Positions 17,148-25,977 of a stretch of 64,000 nt of DNA are shown one piece after another (position 1 is the stretch's first letter; each line of letters opens with the position of its first letter). The DNA is from Flammeovirgaceae bacterium UBA6059 (lineage in GTDB: Bacteria > Bacteroidota > Bacteroidia > Cytophagales > Cyclobacteriaceae): contig DIYH01000002.1 in NCBI GenBank assembly GCA_002435755.1, forward strand, positions 186,001 to 250,000. The letters are read 5' to 3'. The notes below the pieces were generated by a model, which did no database searches, was not told the origin of the DNA, and was given only the letters and a program-made list of their open reading frames with translations. A program made the translations under genes and the position numbers.

Positions 17148-18202
17148 AGAAGATACTACTAGTCGAAGATAATGCAGAGATGCGTGAAAATACTGCCGAA
17201 ATCCTTGAACTATCCAATTATGAGGTAGTGACAGCTGCAAACGGCAAGCAAGGTATTGAAGCCGCTAAAAAGGAATACCCTGATCTCATTATTTGTGATA
17301 TCATGATGCCAGAACTAGATGGTTATGGCGTATTACGAGTATTAGGCAAGCTGCCGAATACGGCTAATATCCCTTTTATATTCCTAACTGCTAAAACTGA
17401 GAAGGAAGATTTCAGAAAGGGTATGCGCATGGGCGCTGACGATTATCTGACCAAACCTTTTGATGATGTCGAGTTGCTTGATGCCATTGAGTTAAGACTC
17501 AAAAAGCACAGTATTGCTAAAAAAGAATTCAGCCCTGATTTAGTTGGACTCAATGAGTTTATCGATGATGCACGAGGACTTAACGAACTTAATCAACTCT
17601 CATCGGACCGTACGGTTAGACGATTCAAGAAAAAAGAAGTGATCTTCTACGAAAGCAACTTACCACACGGTCTTTTCTTCGTCAATTCTGGTAAGGTCAA
17701 AACTTACAAGACCAACAATGACGGTAAAGAGTACATCACTGGCCTGTTCAAGTCAGGTGATTTTATCGGCTATATGGCATTGCTTGAAGACACAAACTAT
17801 ACCGAATCTGCTATGGCGATGGAGGAGTCGGAGATCTGTATGATCCCAAAGCAGGACTTCTTCAAGCTGATCAATAGCAATCGCGATGTTTCCAATCGTT
17901 TTATTAAGATGATGTCTAATAACCTTATCGAGATCGAAGAGCGATTGCTCAAGCTGGCCTACAACTCTGTTCGCAAGCGTGTAGCTGAGGCCTTGATTTT
18001 CCTCAAAGACAAGTTTGAAGAGGATGTGGATGGTAATTTCAATATTAGCATCAGCCGCGAAGACCTGGCCAACATTGTAGGTACTTCACCTGAATCAGTG
18101 ATCCGTACACTATCTGATTTTAAAGACGAAGGGTTAATAGAGATCAAAGCGAGCAATATTACTTTAACTGACGTACCGAAACTCGCGAACATGCACAATT
18201 AA
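17144..18202 (+). CDS. Receiver-Crp/Fnr fusion transcription factor
   Basis: 352 residues: an N-terminal receiver (Asp52 in IICDIMMPELDGYG), a cyclic-nucleotide-binding-like beta-roll (about 155-265, with ESNLPHGLFFVNSGKVKTYK) and a Crp-type helix-turn-helix (about 285-345, ISREDLANIVGTSPESVIRTLSDF). It is the probable DNA-binding output of the operon. There is no Fnr-type N-terminal cysteine cluster. A kinase with a FixL-like PAS domain and a Crp/Fnr output in one operon recalls the FixL-FixJ-FixK logic compressed into fewer proteins. It is convergent with yccF with a gap of only seven bases. Confidence 0.9.
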   Translation: MKKILLVEDNAEMRENTAEILELSNYEVVTAANGKQGIEAAKKEYPDLIICDIMMPELDGYGVLRVLGKLPNTANIPFIFLTAKTEKEDFRKGMRMGADDYLTKPFDDVELLDAIELRLKKHSIAKKEFSPDLVGLNEFIDDARGLNELNQLSSDRTVRRFKKKEVIFYESNLPHGLFFVNSGKVKTYKTNNDGKEYITGLFKSGDFIGYMALLEDTNYTESAMAMEESEICMIPKQDFFKLINSNRDVSNRFIKMMSNNLIEIEERLLKLAYNSVRKRVAEALIFLKDKFEEDVDGNFNISISREDLANIVGTSPESVIRTLSDFKDEGLIEIKASNITLTDVPKLANMHN

Positions 18203-18209
18203 CAACCTA

Positions 18210-18584
18210 TCAAAGGTTTGCTTTTACATGACGGCCAAAAGGAACTAGCGCCAGGTTTGCCATTTTCAGATGCTGCATGGCAAAAGGTATCCCAATAATG
18301 GTGATCGCAAATATCAAAGCCAACACCAGGTGAATGATGGCTAACTCTATACCCGCGAATAATATCCACAGGATGTTCAGGATAAGACTTACACACCCAC
18401 TTCCGGGATCAGTAGAAACTTCATTGCCAAAAGGAGCTAAGGCAAAGCCCGCTAGTTTAAGCGTCTGAATCCCGAACGGTATCCCAATGATCGTAATGAT
18501 CAGGATGAAACTACCGAAGAGATAAAACAAAGCAGTCAAAAAACCACCGAGGAAGAACCATAGGATATTACCAATAGTACTCAT
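18210..18584 (-). CDS. YccF-domain inner membrane protein
   Basis: 124 residues with two tandem copies of a hydrophobic YccF unit, each ending in a recognisable IIGIPF(G/A)xQ..KL segment (around residues 34-45 and 100-111) followed by ALxPFG. It is an integral membrane protein of unknown role. The start codon directly follows the T tract of a predicted terminator behind the Kelch gene, so its own promoter would have to lie inside or before that hairpin. Confidence 0.88.
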   Translation of the reverse strand: MSTIGNILWFFLGGFLTALFYLFGSFILIITIIGIPFGIQTLKLAGFALAPFGNEVSTDPGSGCVSLILNILWILFAGIELAIIHLVLALIFAITIIGIPFAMQHLKMANLALVPFGRHVKANL

Positions 18585-18627
18585 AAAAAAATTGAGTTAA
18601 GACCTGTTTAGCTTAACGTAGCTCAAC
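18585..18627 (-). terminator. Hairpin with T tract between the Kelch gene and yccF
   Basis: Read on the minus strand, a GTTAAG/CTTAAC stem (18617-18612 with 18601-18596) is extended by a TTGA/TCAA outer stem and followed by seven T residues that touch the yccF ATG. It may terminate the Kelch transcript or attenuate entry into yccF. Confidence 0.45.
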
Positions 18628-18636
18628 TCCAAAAGA

Positions 18637-19683
18637 TCAGAATTGGATCAGGTAAGTCTTGCTTGAAACAACTTGACCCGATCCGATTCCTCCTGCAATA
18701 ACGAGCGATGTATCATCAATTTGAGCAGCGCCTCTTAAATCCATGATCGACAATTCCTTGTCTTGTTTTTCCCAACTCCCATCTTGAGTATTGAAAATGC
18801 GCAAGTCGGAAATAGGTTCGACAGGATTACCCACATAAGCAATGCCATTGTAATTATAAGATTGACTTGCTCCACCTATCCAGATGGGACTTTGATCGAT
18901 GATGCCTACACCCGGGCGGTAGAGTCTTGCGTTCTCATCTTTTTCAGATCTCCATGTAATGGCGATAGGCTTGTCAGGATTGATTTCACCTATCCTTAAA
19001 AACGGCTGGAGTGGAAAATTACCATCCTGCCGATTGCCCGCACCCCCCGCAAAATAGAGTTGGTCGCCGATGCAGACACCCGTTGCTCCGAAGATGGAAA
19101 ACTCGGGTGTGTTGGGAAGATCATCGGCAATTTGCCAACGATTATTTGATGGATCAAAAACCTGGACCTTGTTGATATTCAGACTATCACTCCAACCGCT
19201 AACAATATAGATCAGACTGTCATGCCAAACCACCTGTACTTGATCGTCGATTGGTATAGGTATATCCTCAGCATCGTCCAGGAATTGATCTGAGATCGGA
19301 TTATAGACGTGTACTTTGGAGGATGACTTTTCATGACCATCGGGGAAGACATGATACCCACCGACAATGTAGATCTTGCCGGCGACCGTTGAGGCAGCAG
19401 CAGCCACTTTGCCCATTGTATCAGGTAGGGCTGCAATCTCGGACCAGATATTTTCACTTACATCATACTTAAAAGATCTTAATGTGATATCGCTATAAGT
19501 CTTTCCTGCCTCAAGCCCACCGAATGTGTATACATAGTCTTTGCCGCCAACTTCTACACTTGCAATAGCATGGTTAGTAATCGCCATTGGCATTTCGGCC
19601 AGCTCTCTGATTTTAACTTGTGACGTACAAGCAGCCACCAGCAAAACAGGGATTCCGAAAAAGTAGACTTTAATTTTGTTCAT
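18637..19683 (-). CDS. Kelch-repeat lipoprotein
   Basis: 348 residues with a lipoprotein signal (lipobox VAAC, Cys19). Five to six Kelch-type blades follow, each with a Gly-Gly hydrophobic turn (YVYTFGGLEAG, IYIVGGYHVF, LYFAGGAGN, LVIAGGIGSG) spaced about 50 residues and preceded by Trp-containing strands (NIWSEIAALP, NRWQIADDLP). It is probably a periplasm- or surface-facing beta-propeller for protein or glycan binding; the partner is unknown. The nearest minus-strand neighbour is ridA-like, 108 bases upstream. Confidence 0.83.
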   Translation of the reverse strand: MNKIKVYFFGIPVLLVAACTSQVKIRELAEMPMAITNHAIASVEVGGKDYVYTFGGLEAGKTYSDITLRSFKYDVSENIWSEIAALPDTMGKVAAAASTVAGKIYIVGGYHVFPDGHEKSSSKVHVYNPISDQFLDDAEDIPIPIDDQVQVVWHDSLIYIVSGWSDSLNINKVQVFDPSNNRWQIADDLPNTPEFSIFGATGVCIGDQLYFAGGAGNRQDGNFPLQPFLRIGEINPDKPIAITWRSEKDENARLYRPGVGIIDQSPIWIGGASQSYNYNGIAYVGNPVEPISDLRIFNTQDGSWEKQDKELSIMDLRGAAQIDDTSLVIAGGIGSGQVVSSKTYLIQF

Positions 19684-19776
19684 ACAACTCCATGGAACGC
19701 ATCGGCAGATATACGCAAGTTTGGGAATAGTGGAACGAGAGAAGACGCTATTCGAAACGAATAACTCTTCTTTTCC

Positions 19777-19792
19777 ATTATCAATTGATAAT
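19777..19792. repeat. 16-bp perfect palindrome
   Basis: ATTATCAATTGATAAT sits at the 3' edge of the RidA-like gene, its last base touching the stop codon, and about 94 bases before the Kelch gene start. It may be a small operator for the Kelch gene or a chance AT-rich palindrome. Confidence 0.35.
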
Positions 19793-20346
19793 TAGTCTTC
19801 TACCTCTACGATCGCCTCAATCTCTACGGCTATTCCGCTAGGTAAAGAGCCCATACCTACAGCAGCCCTGGCATGCTTGCCCTTATCACCAAATACCTCC
19901 ACCATTAGATCAGAAAACCCATTGACGACAGCAGGTTGCTCAACAAAGTCTGGTTCAGAGTTCACCATACCAAGCACTTTGACGATGCGCTTCACCTTAT
20001 TCAGGTCTCCAAGCTCAGTCTTGAGCACGGACAGCTGGGCGATAGCAACTAAGCGCGCGGCTTCATAGCCTTCCTCGACAGTCAGGTTACTGCCGAGCTT
20101 CCCAGTGATATAAGTGCCATCGGCTTTTCGAGGACCTTTTCCCGCCAGGAAGATGAGATTACCTGTGCGCACGGCATTGACATAGTTGGCCATAGGAGGA
20201 GGGGTCTCCATCAGCTCAATGCCTAGCTCTTTCAACTTGGCTTCTACATCAGCACCACCTGTCTGCGCTTTCAGCACAGGTGTGTTTTCTTTCGGAGGTG
20301 CGCTGCACGCTACCGCAAATGCCAGTAATACGAATAGTTTTTTCAT
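19792..20346 (-). CDS. RidA-family (YjgF/Rid) lipoprotein
   Basis: About 184 residues from the ATG at 20346. I chose it because it opens with a lipoprotein signal (MKKLFVLLAFAVAC, Cys14) and follows the M14 gene by 13 bases; the longer frame starts inside that gene. The Rid fold covers about 35-184, with the family signature GHARAAVGMGSLP-like segment (KHARAAVGMGSLPSG) containing the conserved Arg. Cytosolic RidA hydrolyses reactive enamine/imine intermediates. An exported lipoprotein version is unusual in topology, though Rid-like exported proteins occur in Bacteroidetes. The substrate is not known. Confidence 0.85.
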   Translation of the reverse strand: MKKLFVLLAFAVACSAPPKENTPVLKAQTGGADVEAKLKELGIELMETPPPMANYVNAVRTGNLIFLAGKGPRKADGTYITGKLGSNLTVEEGYEAARLVAIAQLSVLKTELGDLNKVKRIVKVLGMVNSEPDFVEQPAVVNGFSDLMVEVFGDKGKHARAAVGMGSLPSGIAVEIEAIVEVED

Positions 20347-20359
20347 AAGAATATCAGGT

Positions 20360-22876
20360 TTATTGGCCGACGAAAAATAAAGCATTACAAAATAGTAACT
20401 TCCCGTCATACCAAAAAGCACGGAATAGTGGGTTGTCCACCATATATACTATTTGTCCCTCTCCGATCGACTCTGTTCCGAAGATCATGGAGTTCGTAGC
20501 GGCTTTCTTCACATACTGACCAGCAAAACCGACCATATGATCATCATCACTATCAATGACACCTACATTCCACCCACCATCGAGATAGCCAAAACGGTGA
20601 TTGTCGGTCTTCAGTGAGAAATATGTGTCGTCGTACCCGAATGCCAGTGGATGGGTATTGTCGAGTGAAACTCTAAAGATGGCCCCTGGAATGATTTGTT
20701 TTGCATTTTCTCGTTCGCGATCACCGTATTTTACGGCTTTGCGTTTTTCGTTCGCTTCCTTTTTGATCTCGTCCTGCTCACTCTTGTCACTATCATCTCC
20801 ATGCTCACTAAGTGAAGTGAATTCTGCATTTTGCAAAGTCTTGACCGCATCTTGTATTGCGATCAACTTACCGCCATTCTCCACCCATACCTGGATTTTT
20901 TGCATCCCTCTATCCCCGATAGTACCATAGTCCCCGCTCTGCATGATCAGTACATCGTACTCGTCCAGGTCGACGCGACTAAAGTAATGTGTGCCAAGTA
21001 CTGTGACCGGGTACTCCAGTTGCTGCTCGAAGAAATGCCACGTTGCACCAAAGTCAAGAGAGCTCGACCCGTCACCCCCGATAAGCGCAATTTCAGGTTT
21101 GTCAAGAAATACGATATCACCGGACCCCATATCAGGCCCCATCTCTGCAAAGCCTGTAGTAGTGCTGAAGATGGTACGCTCGTATTCGTTCGCCATGTCT
21201 GTGATGGTTTTTTCAAAACCTTCACCAAGATGGGAATTGTCTCTTTTAGCGATAATCACTGTACCAGGTTCATATCGCTTACCAGAATAACTAAAAGCCT
21301 GCTCCGCAAATCGTGTTTTCACGTCCGCACGAAGCAAAGCGCCAAGGAACCTTGCATCCTTCAGGTTTTTCCACTTCAGTAAGAAAGCATAAGCATTATC
21401 GGGACTTTCATTCGCCATGAAAGCGGATACTTCCTCACTAGCATCGACTTTGAGCCTTGTTTTTGTGGCATAAGCCTCCAAACCATAGGCATATGGGATC
21501 GACCATGCCGTGATATCATAAGTCAAGGAATCTTCGACCATTGTCTGTGGCTCTAACAGTATTTGCGCTAGCACAGACTTAGGCTGATATGCGCTGATGA
21601 CGATATCGTCACTATCGATAGAGAAATTTGTAGTTCGTTTTGAGGAATACTCAAAACCTGACAACCCTTTAGTTGATGAGGCGGTACCATATTGAATACC
21701 CTGAATGTCCAACCAATTTTTGAGATCCACCATTCGGCTTCTGTCCTCACCAGCTTTAAGAACGAAGGTCTTGTAGTTCCCAGTAGGGTCATTGATCCCG
21801 TCGTTAAAGAATTTTTCAAACTGAGCTAGCATCTCTGATTGATTCGCCACTGCCATCTCTATGGTAGAAATTCCAGTGGTGTAGTGATGCGCAATACGAT
21901 CCTTCAGGGTCAAGGTATCACCTTCCTGAGTGATAACCCCCAGACCGGCTCGGCCCGAACCACCCTGTTCGTAGGTCATACCAATAGCACCGTTGTAGGT
22001 TGGGTAAGTGTCACCATAGCTAGGATAAAGCAAGTCGAAGTATTGCTTGGTGAAATAAAACCAGTTTTCGCGATCAAAATACTTTGCATGATTTTTACCG
22101 ATGGTCACCTGAAAGTCTCTTTGCCACTGCGTGATGAGCTCGTGATAAGGTTTGGCCGCTGGAGCGAAATAGTAAGGGCTATTCACACCTTGTTCATGAA
22201 AATCCACGTGAATTTGCGGTAGCCACTGGTTGTACTGCTTGATGCGCTGCTGGCTTTCAATTTGTGATTGCCAGGCCCAATCCCGATTAAGGTCGAATAG
22301 GTAATGGTTAGCCCGACCTCTAGGCCACACTTCATTGAGCTCCATGGCTTGAGGATCAGGATCGAAGAGTTGATTGCCATACTGCCAGTAGTAGTTCACA
22401 TATCGCTCTCGACCATCAGGATTAATGCACGGATCAATGATGACTATTGCCTTTTCCAACCACTCTGATCTGTTCTTCAATAGTTCATAGGTGGTAGCCA
22501 TGGCAGATTCTGTCCCTACGGATTCATTACCATGAACATTATAACTCATCCAAATAATAGGAATCTCTGTTGTAGGACTGCCATCCAATAAACCTGCTCT
22601 TCTAAGGTTATCTTCACGGATCGTTTCGATTTGCTGCATGTTTACGGCAGAGGACATGACCGCCATAAGCAATGGCCGATCTTCATATGTCCGCCCATAT
22701 TCCAACAATTGTACATGCGGCACTTGAGCCGCTATGTGCTCATAGTAGTCGACTACCTGATGGTGGCGGGTAAACTGATCACCTAATTTGTAGCCAAGAA
22801 ACTCTTGAGGGCTTTGGAGTTGGGCTCGTAAACATGGACTTAAGAACAAGAGAATAATAAACAATTTACTTTTCAT
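20360..22876 (-). CDS. Secreted M14-family zinc carboxypeptidase
   Basis: 838 residues with a Sec signal peptide (MKSKLFIILLFLSPCLRAQ). The M14 domain is N-terminal (about 20-370). The zinc ligands are the His and Glu of NVHGNES near 113 and a later His in HVDFHEQG near 230, with substrate-binding INPDGRER between. The long C-terminal half contains a DJ-1/ThuA-like segment (DEYDVLIMQSGDYG, near 645) as in other large Bacteroidetes M14 proteins. It should trim C-terminal residues from peptides outside the cytoplasm. The start overlaps the end of the upstream membrane protein by 11 bases. Confidence 0.88.
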   Translation of the reverse strand: MKSKLFIILLFLSPCLRAQLQSPQEFLGYKLGDQFTRHHQVVDYYEHIAAQVPHVQLLEYGRTYEDRPLLMAVMSSAVNMQQIETIREDNLRRAGLLDGSPTTEIPIIWMSYNVHGNESVGTESAMATTYELLKNRSEWLEKAIVIIDPCINPDGRERYVNYYWQYGNQLFDPDPQAMELNEVWPRGRANHYLFDLNRDWAWQSQIESQQRIKQYNQWLPQIHVDFHEQGVNSPYYFAPAAKPYHELITQWQRDFQVTIGKNHAKYFDRENWFYFTKQYFDLLYPSYGDTYPTYNGAIGMTYEQGGSGRAGLGVITQEGDTLTLKDRIAHHYTTGISTIEMAVANQSEMLAQFEKFFNDGINDPTGNYKTFVLKAGEDRSRMVDLKNWLDIQGIQYGTASSTKGLSGFEYSSKRTTNFSIDSDDIVISAYQPKSVLAQILLEPQTMVEDSLTYDITAWSIPYAYGLEAYATKTRLKVDASEEVSAFMANESPDNAYAFLLKWKNLKDARFLGALLRADVKTRFAEQAFSYSGKRYEPGTVIIAKRDNSHLGEGFEKTITDMANEYERTIFSTTTGFAEMGPDMGSGDIVFLDKPEIALIGGDGSSSLDFGATWHFFEQQLEYPVTVLGTHYFSRVDLDEYDVLIMQSGDYGTIGDRGMQKIQVWVENGGKLIAIQDAVKTLQNAEFTSLSEHGDDSDKSEQDEIKKEANEKRKAVKYGDRERENAKQIIPGAIFRVSLDNTHPLAFGYDDTYFSLKTDNHRFGYLDGGWNVGVIDSDDDHMVGFAGQYVKKAATNSMIFGTESIGEGQIVYMVDNPLFRAFWYDGKLLFCNALFFVGQ

Positions 22877-24428
22877 ATTGAATATTTGATATGTACAGAT
22901 CCTTATGTTGGGGTACTGGAATGTAAAGAGAATGGCTTATTGAACACTTTTGTAGAATCCCATCTCTATCAAATATCATAAGTGGTATGTTTGATCCAAT
23001 CATTCGGCATGTATCCAAATCAGCTCGATTCTTTGATAATAGAAAATCATAGTTTGGATTAGAGGTGACTTCTACGTAATAGCGATAGAATCTCGAGGCA
23101 AACCAAAAGTAGTGCGCATCACTTCTAAAGACGTTTCCAACAAGTAGTGGGTCGATGATCACTTCGTTCTGTGTGCTATTCTGCAGGACATAATCCAGAT
23201 CTATTAGCTGATCATTCAATTTGAAATTCTGTGCTCTGGTCAGTAAATAGCCTGATGGTATAAGGAGCAAAATGGAACAAAATACTAATTTCATTGGCCG
23301 TCGAACAGCATTAGATATTTTTTTACTGACCACATAACCCACTGCTGAAAATAGTAGAGGCCAACAGATGAGAAAATACTGATTCCTCGGGCTTGGAGTC
23401 ATGATTACTATTGAGAATATTCCGATACCTATTAGAACTGAATCTTTCAGAGCTGAAGGTACTTCCCGCCATTGCAATGCTACAAAGACCAATGATAGAA
23501 TTAACACCACCAGTTGAATCCGGTTGATGGGACCGTGAAAAGGATGTAAAAAGTTGTCCCACCAGGGAAAAATTTGAGACTTGGCTAAATTGAGTATCCA
23601 GTTGAAAAGCAAATAATCTTTCCACACTCCTAACGCCCAAATACAAATACCAGTGATTAGCGTCATGAGCCCTACCACGGAGATGAATAGGACTAATGAC
23701 TTAAAAGAGCTCCTCTTTTGTAATACAGATAAGCCCCAAACCGATAAAAACGGGATTAAGAAGAACACCGCTTTTTGCAAAAAAAGAAACCCAATGAACC
23801 AGCTAAGTGCTGCAAGTATGGGCTTAGTGGTAGTAGGTTCAAGGGAATTTTGGACGTAAAAGAGAAATGCCAATAAACAAAAAATGCACTGAAGGACATC
23901 TGGCCTAATTTGCATTAAAGGCATTGAAAAGACGCTCATTGAAAGAAGTATAGAGATGGTAACAAGCGCGCCGTTAAGGTGCTGCGTGGTTCTTTTTGTA
24001 ATTTCAAATACTACAATAAAAAAGCCTATAGAGATCGCAATAGCAAAGGTTTTGCTTACATAAATTGTGGCAATGCTATCCTGAAATACACTGATGATGG
24101 GAAGAAAAGTATACCACAGTAATGGATGATGGTGTTGAAAAAAATCGACGTAAGGAAAACTTCCTTCCAAAATCAACCATGTCGAATGGAGGTGTTCAAA
24201 TTCATCAATATTCATTCTTGAACTTAGTGTACTATAGGCGAGGATAGTAATTTGGCAAAATATTAATGCTGATATTGTATTTGATATCGTCAACCTATTT
24301 CTTCTTCTTAGGAAAAAGCCAAATAGTAGTAGCAATGAAAACGTTACAGCCAGAATAACCAAGACCACAAGGTTTCGGTCGATCCAGCTGATTAAAATGG
24401 CAGTTGACGTGTGATAGTCAGTCATCAA
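22866..24428 (-). CDS. Polytopic membrane protein, GT39/ArnT-like glycosyltransferase candidate
   Basis: 520 residues with about ten to eleven hydrophobic segments. The first extracytoplasmic loop carries an acidic/His motif (MNIDEFEHLHSTW with GSFPYVDFFQHHHPLLW, about residues 72-105), the arrangement of GT-C glycosyltransferases of the ArnT/PMT type, where an Asp/Glu in that loop is catalytic. Such enzymes transfer sugars from polyprenyl-phosphate donors to lipids or proteins on the periplasmic face. The ends overlap both neighbours by 4 and 11 bases, so it is co-transcribed with the FAD protein. Codon and base use look more AT-rich than in the flanks, as often seen for surface polysaccharide genes. 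Low sequence conservation leaves the family call tentative. Confidence 0.62.
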   Translation of the reverse strand: MMTDYHTSTAILISWIDRNLVVLVILAVTFSLLLLFGFFLRRRNRLTISNTISALIFCQITILAYSTLSSRMNIDEFEHLHSTWLILEGSFPYVDFFQHHHPLLWYTFLPIISVFQDSIATIYVSKTFAIAISIGFFIVVFEITKRTTQHLNGALVTISILLSMSVFSMPLMQIRPDVLQCIFCLLAFLFYVQNSLEPTTTKPILAALSWFIGFLFLQKAVFFLIPFLSVWGLSVLQKRSSFKSLVLFISVVGLMTLITGICIWALGVWKDYLLFNWILNLAKSQIFPWWDNFLHPFHGPINRIQLVVLILSLVFVALQWREVPSALKDSVLIGIGIFSIVIMTPSPRNQYFLICWPLLFSAVGYVVSKKISNAVRRPMKLVFCSILLLIPSGYLLTRAQNFKLNDQLIDLDYVLQNSTQNEVIIDPLLVGNVFRSDAHYFWFASRFYRYYVEVTSNPNYDFLLSKNRADLDTCRMIGSNIPLMIFDRDGILQKCSISHSLYIPVPQHKDLYISNIQYEK

Positions 24429-25741
24429 TTCAAGCGTTCACCAAAAGTGAATTCATCAATAATCGCTTTTCCGTTTCTCATCATGTTATGAGTCCACGAG
24501 TATTCAAACAATCCATTTCTTCCTGTCAATTTCAGGTTTTGAAACTGATCTAGGTAATTGTATAAGACTTCTAATTTTTCTTCAAAACCGTATTCCAGAA
24601 CTGGATAGGCGAAAGGAATTTGATAAGTATCTGTTGAAATGATTTCCTCCGCTCGGAAGAAATTGTCTTCAATCAATAAGCGGCATACTTGTTCTATTAG
24701 CTTGGATTTCGCAACCTCATTTTGGACTTTCGAATCAGGCACTTCCACAATGAATGAAGTCTTATTTCGGGGACTCATGTGCACGCTTCGATTCCTTGGT
24801 TCATAACCTCGCGTAAATGGGTATCTGGAGGAAGGGAAGTAAATGGTGGCCCCCGAATTAACCTGCTTTTTGTCCAAGAAGAAACAGCACAGTGTCAAAT
24901 GTCTAAAATGGAAAGAATTGGCTAGATCCAGTATTTCATCAGGAGGGAGCGGATTCATCATTTTGATTAACAGTGTTATGGGAAGACTGCTGATGACATG
25001 TTGACAATCATGACTTTTAACATTATTGGTTTCGATTGAGGTGATCCTTTTGTTATTATGGTTAATTCTTGATATTCGTTGACCGAGCAGTATGTTTTCT
25101 TTGAATCTATCAGCCATTGTGGAAGCAATTTGACCAAAACCTTGACTCGGATAATAAAAAGACCCTTCCATATGTTCTGACTTGGAGTTTGGAATAAGCA
25201 TTTCTTTGATCAAAGCAGTGATTGTTAACTTCTTTAACCGGCTACCCGAAATATTTGGTGACAGTCGATGGGCTGCTAGACCCCATAGCTTTTCTGAATA
25301 ATTGGTCAGGAAATGATTTGATAATCCTTTCCCGTACTTCCGATATACAGTGTCTTGGAATGTAAGATCTTTAGAAAAATTAAAGCGTCCAACCAGCAAG
25401 TACCATAGTGAACCAACTAATTCTTTTAATGAAAGCCCTTTGATAAGCCCTATTGGTGTTAGGGGAAACATTAGAAACCTGCCATTATGAAATATGTAGC
25501 TGGGCGTATGGATTTCATTAAGATCTCCTTCAAGAATATCTCTAATTTCCGCAACTACTTCTTCATCATGACCATGAAGTCGATGTGCCCCAGTATCGAA
25601 CTTGAACCCTCCAGACTCAATGGTTCTGCAATTCCCTCCTGTTTCATGGTTTGCCTCGTAAACCTTAAATGGTAATTGTTTCTTCGCTGCATAGTGTCCC
25701 ACTGCTAATCCAGCAGGCCCACCACCGAGTATGCTTATCAT
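24425..25741 (-). CDS. FAD-dependent oxidoreductase, protoporphyrinogen oxidase / UDP-galactopyranose mutase-like
   Basis: 438 residues. The N-terminal FAD-binding motif LGGGPAGLAVGHYAA and the second-glycine motif GGNCRTIESGGFKFDTGAHRLHG define the NAD(P)-binding_8/amino-oxidase superfamily, and IYFPSSRYPFTRGYEPRNRS with a C-terminal AIIDEF segment completes the fold. Related genes in surface polysaccharide loci are annotated as protoporphyrinogen oxidase-like or UDP-galactopyranose mutase-like. Pairing with a GT-C-like membrane protein suggests a glycolipid or glycan modification, but the substrate is unknown. It is divergently transcribed from the ABC locus, sharing the 236-base gap that holds two of the 7-1-7 palindromes. 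Confidence 0.75.
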   Translation of the reverse strand: MISILGGGPAGLAVGHYAAKKQLPFKVYEANHETGGNCRTIESGGFKFDTGAHRLHGHDEEVVAEIRDILEGDLNEIHTPSYIFHNGRFLMFPLTPIGLIKGLSLKELVGSLWYLLVGRFNFSKDLTFQDTVYRKYGKGLSNHFLTNYSEKLWGLAAHRLSPNISGSRLKKLTITALIKEMLIPNSKSEHMEGSFYYPSQGFGQIASTMADRFKENILLGQRISRINHNNKRITSIETNNVKSHDCQHVISSLPITLLIKMMNPLPPDEILDLANSFHFRHLTLCCFFLDKKQVNSGATIYFPSSRYPFTRGYEPRNRSVHMSPRNKTSFIVEVPDSKVQNEVAKSKLIEQVCRLLIEDNFFRAEEIISTDTYQIPFAYPVLEYGFEEKLEVLYNYLDQFQNLKLTGRNGLFEYSWTHNMMRNGKAIIDEFTFGERLN

Positions 25742-25910
25742 TACTACGTAAAACTGTTATTTCACCGAAGGCAATATAGTATGTCAAACTATCGTATCAG
25801 TAATCTTTAATTGACAAATAGAACCGTTGGCTTAAAAGGAATAGATGGATGATCTTGTTACCATTAGAGCAGTATTAATCACCATTAAGCAATTATCAAA
25901 TGCGCTTCAC

Positions 25911-25925
25911 TGCAACATTGTTGCG
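25911..25925. promoter_or_regulatory. 7-1-7 palindrome A1 (Zur/Fur-type operator candidate)
   Basis: TGCAACATTGTTGCG: arms TGCAACA and TGTTGCG around one base, with a single arm mismatch. It lies 38 bases upstream of a second copy in the divergent gap before the first ABC ATPase gene. Confidence 0.72.
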
Positions 25926-25948
25926 ATTATATCGCGCTTTTTCTTACT

Positions 25949-25963
25949 TGCAACGTTGTTGCA
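25949..25963. promoter_or_regulatory. 7-1-7 palindrome A2 (Zur/Fur-type operator candidate)
   Basis: TGCAACGTTGTTGCA: one mismatch between arms. It ends 14 bases before the ATG of the first ABC ATPase gene, a position where bound protein would block transcription or early elongation. Confidence 0.72.
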
Positions 25964-25977
25964 GTAAATGACTGATT

